Positions 1 through 7,832 of a stretch of 38,682 nucleotides of DNA are shown one piece after another (position 1 is the stretch's first letter; each line of letters opens with the position of its first letter). The stretch lies in NCBI GenBank assembly GCA_018647945.1, contig JABGSE010000023.1, forward strand, positions 1-38,682. Reading direction: 5' to 3'. The translations under genes and the position numbers were made by a program. Source of the DNA: Flavobacteriales bacterium (GTDB lineage Bacteria; Bacteroidota; Bacteroidia; Flavobacteriales; BACL11). The notes under the pieces are model-generated. The model searched no databases. It worked only from the letters and a program-made list of their open reading frames with translations, and had not been told where the DNA came from.

Positions 1-1
1 A

Positions 2-208
2 ACATACTTTTTACCAATCTCCGCAAAAGTAGAAATAACAATTTACAATCTACAAGGAGAGAAAATAGAAACAATAATTGAAGAGAAGATGTTAAAAGGC
101 AAACATCATTTTTATTACAATACAAACACTTTAAATGGAGGGTCTTATTTTTGTAAGTTCAAAACAGAGAGGTTTTCTTCCACACAAAGGATAGTAGTTG
201 TGAAATAA
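2..208 (+). CDS. 3' end of a secreted-protein gene with a T9SS type A / FlgD-like sorting domain
   Basis: Open frame from the left edge (codons start at base 2) to a TAA at 206-208; about 68 residues are visible. The fragment reads as a C-terminal beta-sandwich: hydrophobic alternation around VEITIYNLQGEKI, then GKHHFYYNTNTLNGGSYFC and a final IVVVK. This is the usual pattern of the C-terminal sorting domain (Por/T9SS type A, or FlgD-Ig-like) that directs Bacteroidota proteins through the type IX system. The main domain lies outside the window, so its function cannot be told. The domain call rests on pattern recognition. The gene is followed by a strong hairpin terminator. Confidence 0.7.
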   Translation, partial: TYFLPISAKVEITIYNLQGEKIETIIEEKMLKGKHHFYYNTNTLNGGSYFCKFKTERFSSTQRIVVVK

Positions 209-228
209 AAATAGTTTGGTTAATACGC

Positions 229-259
229 AAAAAAGCCGGTATTTATTACCGGCTTTTTT
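229..259. terminator. Bidirectional intrinsic terminator
   Basis: A perfect 7-bp GC-rich stem (GCCGGTA at 235-241 with TACCGGC at 247-253) encloses a 5-base loop. It is flanked by six A on the left (229-234) and six T on the right (254-259), so the stem can extend and a U-tract is produced on either strand. It lies between the + strand gene ending at 208 and the 3' end of tRNA-Asn at 264 on the - strand, and can serve both. It is the only textbook rho-independent terminator I found in the window. Confidence 0.9.
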
Positions 260-263
260 GTTG

Positions 264-337
264 CTCCCCCTCTAGGATTCGAACCTAGGACCCTCTGATT
301 AACAGTCAGATGCTCTAACCAACTGAGCTAAGGAGGA
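264..337 (-). tRNA. tRNA-Asn (GTT)
   Basis: The - strand folds into a complete cloverleaf. The acceptor stem TCCTCCT pairs with AGGGGGA (one G-U pair). The D-arm is GCTC...GAGC. The anticodon stem TCTGA/TCAGA holds loop CTGTTAA, giving anticodon GTT. The T-arm CTAGG/CCTAG holds TTCGAAT. The discriminator base is G, as expected for tRNA-Asn. The 3' CCA is not encoded: the next bases read CAA. A plausible promoter lies just upstream (357-387) and the terminator just downstream. Confidence 0.97.
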
Positions 338-356
338 ATTTCTAAAAATTAGTTCG

Positions 357-387
357 CAATATTAATACTAATCATTTAATTAAACAA
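357..387 (-). promoter_or_regulatory. Putative promoter of tRNA-Asn
   Basis: On the - strand a TTG (385-387) is followed 20 bases later by TAATATTG (357-364), one mismatch from the Bacteroidota -7 consensus TAnnTTTG. Transcription would start near 350, about 13 bases before the mature tRNA 5' end. Its -33 element abuts the -7 box of the divergent PfkB-kinase promoter at 388-395. Confidence 0.55.
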
Positions 388-395
388 TATATTTG
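388..395 (+). promoter_or_regulatory. -7 promoter box of the PfkB-family kinase gene
   Basis: TATATTTG matches the Bacteroidota -7 consensus TAnnTTTG exactly. It ends 13 bases before the ATG at 409, so the leader would be short (about 8-10 bases). No clear TTG is seen at the -33 distance. Confidence 0.5.
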
Positions 396-408
396 TAAAA
401 AAATTAAA

Positions 409-1332
409 ATGAGTATATTGATAGTAGGAACAGTAGCTTTTGACGCTATAGAAACACCTTTTGGTAAGACAGATAAAATAATTGGAGGAGCGGCAACTTA
501 TATATGTTTATCCTCCTCTTTTTTCACAAAAAATCTAAATTTAGTTTCGGTTGTTGGTGAGGATTTCCCAAATTCTGCAATAGAAATGTTGAAAAACCAC
601 AATGTTTGTATTAAAGGGCTTCAAATAAAAAAGGGTGAAAAGACTTTTTTTTGGTCAGGAAGATATCATAACGACATGAATACAAGAGACACTTTGGACA
701 CTCAGCTAAATGTTTTGGAATCGTTTAATCCTGTTGTTCCAGAAGAATATAAAGAGTGTAATTTTTTAATGTTAGGAAACTTAATGCCTTTAGTACAAAA
801 AAAAGTATTAGACCAAATGAAAAAAAGACCAAAACTAATTGTATTGGACACTATGAATTTTTGGATGGATAATTTTTTAGAGGACCTACTAGATTCATTA
901 AAAGAAGTAGATGTACTTACCATAAATGATGAGGAAGCTCGTCAACTTTCAGGAGAATATTCATTGGTAAAAGCTGCAAAAGTAATTTTAGAAATGGGCC
1001 CCAAATATTTAATCATTAAAAAAGGAGAGCATGGAGCGTTACTGTTTAACGACAAAGAAGTGTTTTTTGCACCAGCTTTACCATTAGAGGATGTGTTTGA
1101 CCCAACAGGTGCGGGAGATTCTTTCGCTGGAGGATTTATTGGTTATTTAGAAAAAACAGATGACATTTCTTTTGAAAACATGAAAAGAGCGGTAATTCAT
1201 GGCTCGGCAATGGCTTCTTTTTGTGTAGAAAAATTCGGAACAAAGAAACTAGAAGAGCTAACAGATGAGGATGTAGAAAAAAGATTACAAGAATTTGTTG
1301 ATTTGGTTCAGTTTGATATTTCTTTGGTGTAA
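409..1332 (+). CDS. PfkB/ribokinase-family carbohydrate or nucleoside kinase
   Basis: A 307-residue cytosolic kinase that would phosphorylate a sugar or nucleoside with ATP. The N-terminal strand ILIVGTVAFDAI and a GG motif near 26-27 (IIGGAAT) fit the substrate lid of the family. The C-terminal signature DPTGAGDSF lies at 231-239 with the catalytic base Asp237. The true substrate cannot be read from sequence. Homologues are generally found beside rnhA and purN in Flavobacteriales, as here. The ATG at 409 follows an A-rich stretch and a -7 box. The gene ends one base before the convergent rnhA. Confidence 0.88.
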   Translation: MSILIVGTVAFDAIETPFGKTDKIIGGAATYICLSSSFFTKNLNLVSVVGEDFPNSAIEMLKNHNVCIKGLQIKKGEKTFFWSGRYHNDMNTRDTLDTQLNVLESFNPVVPEEYKECNFLMLGNLMPLVQKKVLDQMKKRPKLIVLDTMNFWMDNFLEDLLDSLKEVDVLTINDEEARQLSGEYSLVKAAKVILEMGPKYLIIKKGEHGALLFNDKEVFFAPALPLEDVFDPTGAGDSFAGGFIGYLEKTDDISFENMKRAVIHGSAMASFCVEKFGTKKLEELTDEDVEKRLQEFVDLVQFDISLV

Positions 1333-1333
1333 A

Positions 1334-1810
1334 TTAAAACATCCCCTTTTCATTTGCTACATTATTTTCGTACCAAACATCCTTTTTAAGATTATTTGAT
1401 TCAGCAGCTTCTACAGCTAACTGATCACACCTTTCGTTTTCTTTAATATTCGCATGACCTTTTATCCAAACAAACTTAACAGAGTGTTTTCGGTAAATTT
1501 TCAGAAAACGAATCCATAAATCAGGATTTTTCTTTTTTCCAAAATTCTTTTTTTCCCAACCAAAAACCCACTTTTTTTCCACTGCATCGACTACATATTT
1601 TGAATCAGAATAAATAGTAACAGAAGTTTTTTCTTTTTTTAATTTTTCCAACCCAACAATCACACTAAGTAATTCCATCCTATTATTGGTTGTTAAAACA
1701 AAACCTTCTGAAATTTCTTTTCTATGAATGCCGTACATCATTACCACTCCATAACCACCATTTCCTGGATTTCCCTTTGCAGCTCCATCAGTATAAATTA
1801 TTACGCTCAT
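1334..1810 (-). CDS. rnhA: Ribonuclease HI
   Basis: 158 residues, normal for the family. The enzyme cuts the RNA strand of RNA-DNA hybrids (R-loops, Okazaki primers) in the cytosol. The catalytic set is visible: Asp8 in YTDGAAKGNPG, Glu46 in RMELLSV, Asp69 in YSDSKYVVD and Asp129 in RCDQLA, with the flexible-loop His119 in IKGHA. The lysine-rich middle (about 79-94) fits the basic substrate-binding protrusion. Its ATG overlaps the purN stop in an ATGA arrangement, so the two are probably translated from one purN-rnhA message. Confidence 0.96.
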   Translation of the reverse strand: MSVIIYTDGAAKGNPGNGGYGVVMMYGIHRKEISEGFVLTTNNRMELLSVIVGLEKLKKEKTSVTIYSDSKYVVDAVEKKWVFGWEKKNFGKKKNPDLWIRFLKIYRKHSVKFVWIKGHANIKENERCDQLAVEAAESNNLKKDVWYENNVANEKGMF

Positions 1811-2376
1811 TTTAATATAATTTTTTCAATTGTTTTTGGAAAAAATTCATGTTCCAATTTTTGTATTTTTTCAGATAAACTTTCAATAGTTTCATCTTCT
1901 GAAACAGAACATTTTTCTTGTAATATTACCCCCCCTTCATCATAATTATTGTTTACATAATGAATTGTAATTCCAGACTCTTTTTCTCCACTTTCAATTA
2001 CAGATTGGTGAACATTTTCTCCAAACATCCCTTTTCCTCCAAACTTTGGGAGTAATGAGGGGTGTATATTTACTATTTTATCAGAGTATAAGTTAATAAT
2101 TTTTTTAGGAACTTTGAGTAAAAACCCCGCCAAAACAATAAAATCAACCTCCAATTCTAAAAGTTTTTTTTCTACAATTACTGAATTATTCAAATCATTC
2201 TTAGAGAAAACAAAAGAAGGGATATTTAACTTTTGAGCTCTATTTATGACAAAAGAGTCTTTTTTATTTGTAGCAATTAATACCACCTCAAACCTAGTAG
2301 ATGTTGAGAAGTAATTACAAATATTTTCAGTATTTGTTCCCTCTCCAGAAGCGAATATAACTATTTTTTTTACCAT
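1807..2376 (-). CDS. purN: Phosphoribosylglycinamide formyltransferase 1 (GART)
   Basis: 189 residues. It transfers a formyl group from 10-formyl-tetrahydrofolate to GAR in de novo purine synthesis. The N-terminal phosphate-binding region IFASGEGTN (7-15) and the catalytic residues Asn103 and His105 (IVNIHPSLLP) and Asp146 (NYDEGGVI) match the PurN family. It is the first gene of a two-gene operon with rnhA (4-base overlap). A perfect -7 box lies 13 bases before the ATG. Other purine genes are not in this window. Confidence 0.96.
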   Translation of the reverse strand: MVKKIVIFASGEGTNTENICNYFSTSTRFEVVLIATNKKDSFVINRAQKLNIPSFVFSKNDLNNSVIVEKKLLELEVDFIVLAGFLLKVPKKIINLYSDKIVNIHPSLLPKFGGKGMFGENVHQSVIESGEKESGITIHYVNNNYDEGGVILQEKCSVSEDETIESLSEKIQKLEHEFFPKTIEKIILK

Positions 2377-2389
2377 TCTAAAATTTGTT

Positions 2390-2418
2390 CAAAAATAAAC
2401 AATTCAATAAATAAACAA
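2390..2418 (-). promoter_or_regulatory. Promoter of purN-rnhA
   Basis: The - strand reads TATTTTTG at 2397-2390, an exact TAnnTTTG. A TTG at 2418-2416 lies 18 bases upstream. It drives purN with a leader of under about 10 bases. Confidence 0.55.
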
Positions 2419-2447
2419 ACAAATGTTAAAATAGAAAAATATAAAAC

Positions 2448-2478
2448 TTGTGAGTTAACTAATTAATGTATTTATTTG
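2448..2478 (+). promoter_or_regulatory. Promoter of the acpP operon
   Basis: TTG at 2448-2450 is followed after 20 bases by TTTATTTG (2471-2478), one mismatch from TAnnTTTG. Transcription would start around 2483, leaving a leader of about 24 bases that ends in the A-rich sequence before the acpP ATG. It is divergent from the purN promoter in a 130-base intergenic region. Confidence 0.55.
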
Positions 2479-2506
2479 CACTATATTAATTTAAAAAACA
2501 ATTAAA

Positions 2507-2737
2507 ATGTCAGACGTAACTATAAAAGTAACAGCAATCATTGTTGATAAGTTGGGGGTTGATGAATCAGAGGTGACAATAGCGGCTAGTTTTGCAGATG
2601 ATTTAGGAGCAGACTCTTTGGATACAGTAGAACTTATTATGGAGTTCGAAAAAGAATTTGACATTCAAATTCCAGACGATAAAGCTGAAAAAATAGCTAC
2701 CGTAGGAGATGCAATATCTTTTATTGAGGCAGCTTAA
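2507..2737 (+). CDS. acpP: Acyl carrier protein
   Basis: A 76-residue acidic protein carrying growing acyl chains in type II fatty-acid synthesis. The phosphopantetheine attachment serine is Ser37 in [10 protein letters not shown], followed by the acidic recognition helix [13 protein letters not shown]. Length and pattern are typical. It is immediately followed by fabF, the usual pairing. The ATG is preceded by an A-rich stretch (ACAATTAAA) instead of a Shine-Dalgarno sequence. Confidence 0.98.
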   Translation: MSDVTIKVTAIIVDKLGVDESEVTIAASFADDLGADSLDTVELIMEFEKEFDIQIPDDKAEKIATVGDAISFIEAA

Positions 2738-2747
2738 TATTTCAAAA

Positions 2748-4001
2748 ATGAATAACAGAAGGGTTGTTGTAACAGGAATTGGGGCTTTAACCCCAATTGG
2801 AAACAACTTGCAAGAGTATTGGGAAGGACTAATTAAAGGAGTGAGCGGCGCTGCGCTAATCACTCATTTTAATGCCAAAAACTTTAAAACCCGCTTTGCT
2901 TGTGAGGTAAAAAACTTTGAGGTTACAGATTTTATCCACAGAAAAGAAGCTAGAAAAATGGATAAATTTTGTCAGTACGCAATAGTAGCTAGTGATGAAG
3001 CTTTTGTTGATTCTGGTCTTAATGTTGAGGAAATAGATTCTGATAGAGCGGGTGTTATTTGGGGATCTGGAATTGGAGGAATGAAAACTTTTGAAACAGA
3101 AACTTATAATTTCGCTAAAGGAAACGGAATACCTAGATTTAACCCATTCTTTATTCCAAAATTAATTTCTGATATACCAGCGGGGCATATTTCTATTAAA
3201 TACCAGTTTAGAGGACCGAATTTTACTACTGTTTCAGCTTGTGCCTCTTCTACAAACGCACTAATTGACGCTTTTAATTACATTAAATGGAATAAGGCAG
3301 ATATTTTTATTGCGGGAGGTTCAGAAGCTTGTGTGTACGAAACCGGTATTGGAGGGTTTAATGCAATGATGGCTCTTTCTACTAGAAATGACGACCCAAA
3401 AACAGCTTCTCGACCATTTGACAAAAACAGAGATGGATTTGTAATGGGTGAAGGAGCGGGAGCAATGGTGCTGGAAGAATACGAACACGCTAAAAAAAGA
3501 GGAGCTACAATTTATGCTGAAATTGTTGGTGGGGGATTAACCGCTGACGCTCATCATATTACAGCTCCACATCCAGATGGTTTGGGAGCAAAAAATGTAA
3601 TGAAGCTTGCTATTGAAGATGCGGGTGTAGATGTAATGGATATTGATTATATAAATGTTCATGGAACCTCAACTCCATTAGGAGATATAGCGGAAACAAA
3701 AGCGATTAAATCATTATTTGGAGAGCACGCTTATAGTTTAAATATAAGCTCTACTAAATCAATGACAGGACATTTATTGGGAGCAGCGGGGATTATCGAA
3801 ACAATAGCTTGTGTAATGGCGGTTAAAAATGATATTATTCCACCAACAATTAACCATGAAACAGAGGATCCGGATATTGATAAAAAACTAAACCTTACTT
3901 TTAATAAAGCTCAAAAAAGAACAGTTAACTACGCTTTAAGTAATACTTTTGGTTTTGGAGGTCATAACGCTTCAGTTTTATTAAAGAAATACACAGAATA
4001 A
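2748..4001 (+). CDS. fabF: 3-oxoacyl-[acyl-carrier-protein] synthase II
   Basis: 417 residues from the chosen ATG at 2748. An earlier in-frame ATG at 2709 lies inside acpP and would add residues unlike the family, whose proteins begin near RRVVVTGIGALTP. The enzyme elongates acyl-ACP by decarboxylative condensation with malonyl-ACP. The Cys-His-His triad is Cys165 (SACASST), His305 (NVHGTSTPLGD) and His342 (MTGHLLGAAG); the C-terminal FGFGGHNAS is also present. It lies 10 bases after acpP. Its stop codon TAA overlaps the probable ATT start of rnc. Confidence 0.97.
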   Translation: MNNRRVVVTGIGALTPIGNNLQEYWEGLIKGVSGAALITHFNAKNFKTRFACEVKNFEVTDFIHRKEARKMDKFCQYAIVASDEAFVDSGLNVEEIDSDRAGVIWGSGIGGMKTFETETYNFAKGNGIPRFNPFFIPKLISDIPAGHISIKYQFRGPNFTTVSACASSTNALIDAFNYIKWNKADIFIAGGSEACVYETGIGGFNAMMALSTRNDDPKTASRPFDKNRDGFVMGEGAGAMVLEEYEHAKKRGATIYAEIVGGGLTADAHHITAPHPDGLGAKNVMKLAIEDAGVDVMDIDYINVHGTSTPLGDIAETKAIKSLFGEHAYSLNISSTKSMTGHLLGAAGIIETIACVMAVKNDIIPPTINHETEDPDIDKKLNLTFNKAQKRTVNYALSNTFGFGGHNASVLLKKYTE

Positions 4002-4690
4002 TTCTTTTTCAAAAAACAATAAAAAAGCTCCCCTCTTTAAGGAAAAATAAAAAAGGGAATTTTAGTTTTCTAGAAGAAATAATTGGATTCAAACCATCTT
4101 CTCCCCCTCTTTATCTTTCCTCACTTCAACACAAAAGCTACAATAAAAAAGACAATTACGAAAGGTTGGAGTTTTTAGGGGATTCAATACTAAATTTGGT
4201 AGTAAGCGAGTATTTATATGAGAAAAATCCCAATAAGAATGAAGGTTATTTATCCAGAAAAAGATCGGAAATAGTTACCAGAAAAAACTTAAATAAGATT
4301 GGAGAAAAAATAATATCAAAAACAGAGATAAAACACAAGTTAGAGTTTTTATCAGAAAATATTTTTGGAAACATATTAGAAGCTATTATAGCGGCAATCT
4401 ATTTAGACAAAGGATACGAACAGTCACGAGTTTTTATAGAAAATAAGATTATTTTTAATTCTACCAACTCAGAAATAAAAGATGATTTTAAGAGTAAGAT
4501 TTTAGAGTGGTCGCAAAAAAAAGGTAAAATAATTCACTTTAAAACCATTCAACAGAAGGGCCCTGACCATAAGAAACAATATTTAATACAACTTTTAATA
4601 GACAAAGAGATTATTTCTGAGTCATGGGGATTGAGTAAAAAATCAGCAGAACAAAAAGTTTCGGAAATAGCGTATAAAAGCGTATGTTAG
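4001..4690 (+). CDS. rnc: Ribonuclease III, probable non-canonical ATT start
   Basis: This enzyme cuts double-stranded RNA in rRNA and mRNA processing. The frame holds a full RNase III domain: the signature ERLEFLGDS is encoded at 4160-4186, the second acidic motif is NILEAIIAAIYLD, and a C-terminal dsRNA-binding domain follows. The first TTG in frame (4166) falls inside the signature, so the gene must start earlier. The frame is open back to a stop at 3965 with no ATG, GTG or TTG. I place the start at ATT 4001 (229 aa), overlapping the fabF stop, because the encoded N-terminus then resembles flavobacterial RNase III in spacing to GFKP. ATA at 4019 is the alternative. The residue matching E. 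coli Asp114 is Asn. Confidence 0.85.
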   Translation: MLFQKTIKKLPSLRKNKKGNFSFLEEIIGFKPSSPPLYLSSLQHKSYNKKDNYERLEFLGDSILNLVVSEYLYEKNPNKNEGYLSRKRSEIVTRKNLNKIGEKIISKTEIKHKLEFLSENIFGNILEAIIAAIYLDKGYEQSRVFIENKIIFNSTNSEIKDDFKSKILEWSQKKGKIIHFKTIQQKGPDHKKQYLIQLLIDKEIISESWGLSKKSAEQKVSEIAYKSVC

Positions 4691-4696
4691 CTTTGA

Positions 4697-5122
4697 ATGA
4701 AAACGCTACAATTAGATAGAATTGAAAATCCAGATTTTTCGGTTTTGGCAATCAACAGCCATGTAAAGTCGTACAAAATTTGTTGGAGTATAAACAAACA
4801 CTTAAATACAAACTTTATAAAAGTAAAAAGTCATAAAGTTGAAACAAACACGATTCAGTTTTTTGATAGATTTACCTTTATTGACATAAAAAATGACTCG
4901 CAATACGATTTGGTCTGTAACCAAAGTCCTTCAGGATATTTGTTAGGATCACACAAAAGTGTGAACTACTTTTTAAAGATTCAAAACAAGTTATGGCAAA
5001 GCGAAAAACAATACTTTATTGATAAATTAAACGAAATTCCAGACATATTATTAATATTCGAACTAAATTTGGAAAAAATTAAATCATTAACACCATTTAT
5101 TTTAAATGATAAACAAAACTAA
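4697..5122 (+). CDS. IPExxxVDY family protein
   Basis: A 141-residue protein of the small Bacteroidota family named after a C-terminal IPExxxVDY-like motif; here it is degenerate as IPDILLIFEL (about 117-126). Function is unknown. The position between rnc and pyk is the usual one for this family in Flavobacteriales and supports the call. There is no signal peptide or membrane segment, so it is probably cytosolic. The start ATG lies 6 bases after rnc; the 3' end overlaps pyk by 17 bases. Confidence 0.75.
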   Translation: MKTLQLDRIENPDFSVLAINSHVKSYKICWSINKHLNTNFIKVKSHKVETNTIQFFDRFTFIDIKNDSQYDLVCNQSPSGYLLGSHKSVNYFLKIQNKLWQSEKQYFIDKLNEIPDILLIFELNLEKIKSLTPFILNDKQN

Positions 5123-6524
5123 AATAATAGCCACTCTTGGCCCAGCTACATCTTCAAAAACAATGATAAAACAATTGATATTAAGAGGAGTAAACGTGTG
5201 TAGATTAAACTTCTCACACCTTACACACGAGCAAGCAAAACAAGCTATTGTAAACATAAAGGAAGCGAACAAAGAATTACACACTCATACCGCAATTTTA
5301 GCTGATTTGCAGGGACCTAAAATTAGAGTAGGGATATTTGAAAAACCACTACAACTTAAAAAAGGAACTATAATTCAGTTTAGCGCAAATGAAAAAGACA
5401 AAAACAGTATTTTTATAAATTACAACCAGTTTGCAAAAGATGTAAAAAAGGGAGACAGAATATTATTGGATGACGGAAAACTATCATTACTAGTAGAGGA
5501 AACAGATCGTAAATCAAAAGTGAAATTAAAAGTTGTTTTCGGAGGATTGTTACAATCCAATAAAGGAGTGAATTTACCCACCACAATAATTTCTCTACCT
5601 TGTTTAACAAAAAAAGACAAAGAAGATTTATCATTTATCTTGGAAGAGAAAATAGAGTGGATCGGATTGTCATTTGTACGTAATTCTGATGATGTTAGTC
5701 AACTCAAGAAAATTATTAAAAGACACAAAAAATCCAAAGCTTTGGTAATTTCTAAAATTGAAAAACCAGAAGCGATTGAAGATATTGATAAGATTATAGA
5801 ATTATCGGATGCGGTGATGGTTGCTAGAGGAGATTTAGGAGTTGAAGTTCCTTTACATAAAGTTCCTGTTTACCAAAAAATGATTGTACAAAAATGTATA
5901 AAACAAGCTAAGCCAGTAGTAATTGCCACCCAAATGTTGGAAAGTATGACGGATAATATTTCCGCAACAAGAGCGGAGGTAAATGATGTTGCAAATTCAG
6001 TAATTGATGGTGCGGACGCTATGATGCTGAGTGGAGAAACTTCAGTTGGACTACATCCTTTAAGAGCGGTTGACACCATGAGAAAAGTGATAAAAGATGT
6101 GGAAAAAAGCAAACATAATATTTCCAAAAATCAGACACAAAGAGAGTTGGTGGTAAATGAAAGATATGTTTCAAATGCTATTTGTGCAAATGCTTGTCAG
6201 ATTTCGGAACAAGTAAAAACAAAAGCAATTATTACAGCAACATATTCCGGATACAACACCATTAAAACTTCAAGTTATAGGCCGAGTGCCTATATTTATG
6301 CTTTTACCAATAATCACACTATTCTGAATACTTTAAGTTTGGTTTGGGGAGTAAAAGCTTTTTATTATGAAGGAGGAAAAACCACAGATCAAACAATTGC
6401 TGACACAAAAGAAATCCTTAGAAAAAAGAAACTTATAAAAAAAGGAGACACGGTAATCAATATTGCGAGTATGCCGGTACTGGAAATGGGAATGACAAAT
6501 ATGATGAAATTAAGTAAAGTTTAA
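5106..6524 (+). CDS. pyk: Pyruvate kinase
   Basis: 472 residues; converts phosphoenolpyruvate and ADP to pyruvate and ATP, the last glycolytic step. Visible motifs are the N-terminal TKIIATLGPAT, CRLNFSH, the family signature ALVISKIEKPEAI with its catalytic lysine, ARGDLGVEVP, and the ATQMLESM / DGADAMMLSGETS blocks. The C-terminal allosteric domain is present. The start lies 17 bases inside the upstream gene, which implies translational coupling. Length is normal for the family. Confidence 0.97.
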   Translation: MINKTKIIATLGPATSSKTMIKQLILRGVNVCRLNFSHLTHEQAKQAIVNIKEANKELHTHTAILADLQGPKIRVGIFEKPLQLKKGTIIQFSANEKDKNSIFINYNQFAKDVKKGDRILLDDGKLSLLVEETDRKSKVKLKVVFGGLLQSNKGVNLPTTIISLPCLTKKDKEDLSFILEEKIEWIGLSFVRNSDDVSQLKKIIKRHKKSKALVISKIEKPEAIEDIDKIIELSDAVMVARGDLGVEVPLHKVPVYQKMIVQKCIKQAKPVVIATQMLESMTDNISATRAEVNDVANSVIDGADAMMLSGETSVGLHPLRAVDTMRKVIKDVEKSKHNISKNQTQRELVVNERYVSNAICANACQISEQVKTKAIITATYSGYNTIKTSSYRPSAYIYAFTNNHTILNTLSLVWGVKAFYYEGGKTTDQTIADTKEILRKKKLIKKGDTVINIASMPVLEMGMTNMMKLSKV

Positions 6525-6540
6525 AACAAACAAAACCACA

Positions 6541-7587
6541 ATGATAAATACAAAACTACTAGCTGAAATTTGTGAGGTAGCAGGAGCTCCTGGACACGAA
6601 CAAAGAGTAAGAGAAATTGTACTAAGAGAAGTAACATCTTTAGTTGATGAAATAAGGATTGACAACATGGGAAATGTTGTTGCAATAAAAAAAGGGAAAG
6701 AAAAAAAAAGAGTGATGATAGCCGCTCATATGGACGAGATTGGGTTTATCGTTACTCATATTGATGATAATGGATTTATCTACTTTCATACTTTAGGAGG
6801 ATTTGATCCAAAAACACTTACCGCACAAAGAGTAATAATTCATGGTAAAAAAGATGTTGTTGGAGTAATGGGATCTAAGCCAATTCATTTAATGAATGCG
6901 GCGGACAGAGCAAAAGTTCCTACCATTAAAGATTACTTTATTGATACAGGAAGACCAAAAAAAGAGTTGGATAAAATTATTTCTGTTGGAGACACCATAA
7001 CAAGAGAAAGAGAATTGATTGAAATGGGGGATTGTTTGAATTGTAAATCATTAGATAACAGAGTTTCGGTTTTTATTTTAATTGAAATGTTCCGTGAGAT
7101 GAAAAAGAAACCCAACTATGATGTGTATGGGGTGTTTACTGTACAAGAAGAAATTGGAATTAGAGGAGCAAATGTATCCTCAATGGACATTAACCCAGAC
7201 TTTGGTTTTGGATTAGACACCACTATTGCTTGGGACACACCAGGAAGCACCAAACAAGAACAAGTTTCTGCTCTTGGCGATGGGGCTTGTATAAAAGTAA
7301 TGGACTCCTCTACCGTATGTGATTATAGAATGGTAAAATACATGAAAGAAATTGCAAAAAAGAAGAAGTTAAAAACACAATTAGAGATTTTACCTGCAGG
7401 AGGAACTGATACCGCAGGAATACAAAGAATGAACCCAGGAGGAAGTATTGCGGGGGCAGTTTCTATACCAACTAGGCATATACACCAAGTAATTGAAATG
7501 GTGCATAAAAAAGATGTTAGAGGGGCAATTGATTTATTAAGGCACTCTGTAGAAAATTTACATACTTATGATTGGAAATTTAAATAA
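6541..7587 (+). CDS. M42 family metallopeptidase (aminopeptidase, FrvX/glutamyl-aminopeptidase type)
   Basis: 348 residues; a cytosolic, probably dizinc, aminopeptidase that would trim peptides. The metal and catalytic residues follow M42: His63 and Asp65 (AAHMDEIGF), Asp172 (SLDNRVS), Glu203-Glu204 (VQEEIGIRGA), Asp226 (GLDTT) and a late His around 313-315 (TRHIHQ). M42 members form tetrahedral dodecamers, which cannot be checked here. The gene starts 16 bases after pyk and overlaps the next gene by 20 bases, so it sits at the end of the acpP-pyk operon. Substrate preference is unknown. Confidence 0.9.
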   Translation: MINTKLLAEICEVAGAPGHEQRVREIVLREVTSLVDEIRIDNMGNVVAIKKGKEKKRVMIAAHMDEIGFIVTHIDDNGFIYFHTLGGFDPKTLTAQRVIIHGKKDVVGVMGSKPIHLMNAADRAKVPTIKDYFIDTGRPKKELDKIISVGDTITRERELIEMGDCLNCKSLDNRVSVFILIEMFREMKKKPNYDVYGVFTVQEEIGIRGANVSSMDINPDFGFGLDTTIAWDTPGSTKQEQVSALGDGACIKVMDSSTVCDYRMVKYMKEIAKKKKLKTQLEILPAGGTDTAGIQRMNPGGSIAGAVSIPTRHIHQVIEMVHKKDVRGAIDLLRHSVENLHTYDWKFK

Positions 7588-7828
7588 AAAAAGAATAGTA
7601 TCATTACTTTGCGTTTCATTGTTTATTTCTTGTGGAAATATTGAAACAGAAAAAGGAGATGGACTTTTTGAAAACGATTCAGGAAGGTATACTGTTGTTG
7701 AAGTTAAAAGCCCAGCTTCTAGTTTTAGGAGTTTCGATAAAACAAATACCGAATACCACCACACATATTATCTTCTAGACACTAAAACAGGAGAGATAAA
7801 AAAAATTAACTGGAGCGAGATCGAATAA
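7568..7828 (+). CDS. Small predicted lipoprotein
   Basis: 86 residues. Positively charged start (NLNKKR), a short hydrophobic stretch and a lipobox LFISC with Cys22 as probable lipidation site; the mature part is about 65 hydrophilic residues. I do not recognise the family. Its ATG lies 20 bases inside the M42 peptidase gene and there is no later in-frame ATG before the lipobox, so the overlap appears real. It ends 4 bases before the convergent pheS. It is most likely anchored on the periplasmic or outer-membrane side. Confidence 0.7.
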   Translation: MIGNLNKKRIVSLLCVSLFISCGNIETEKGDGLFENDSGRYTVVEVKSPASSFRSFDKTNTEYHHTYYLLDTKTGEIKKINWSEIE

Positions 7829-7832
7829 TAAA

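Noticed and set aside
2603-2863. 86-residue frame antisense to acpP/fabF
   Set aside because: Overlaps two certain genes and has no supporting start context.
4166-4690. TTG at 4166 as the start of rnc
   Set aside because: It would cut the catalytic signature ERLEFLGDS and remove the conserved GFKP and H-K/R-S-Y region encoded upstream in the same frame.
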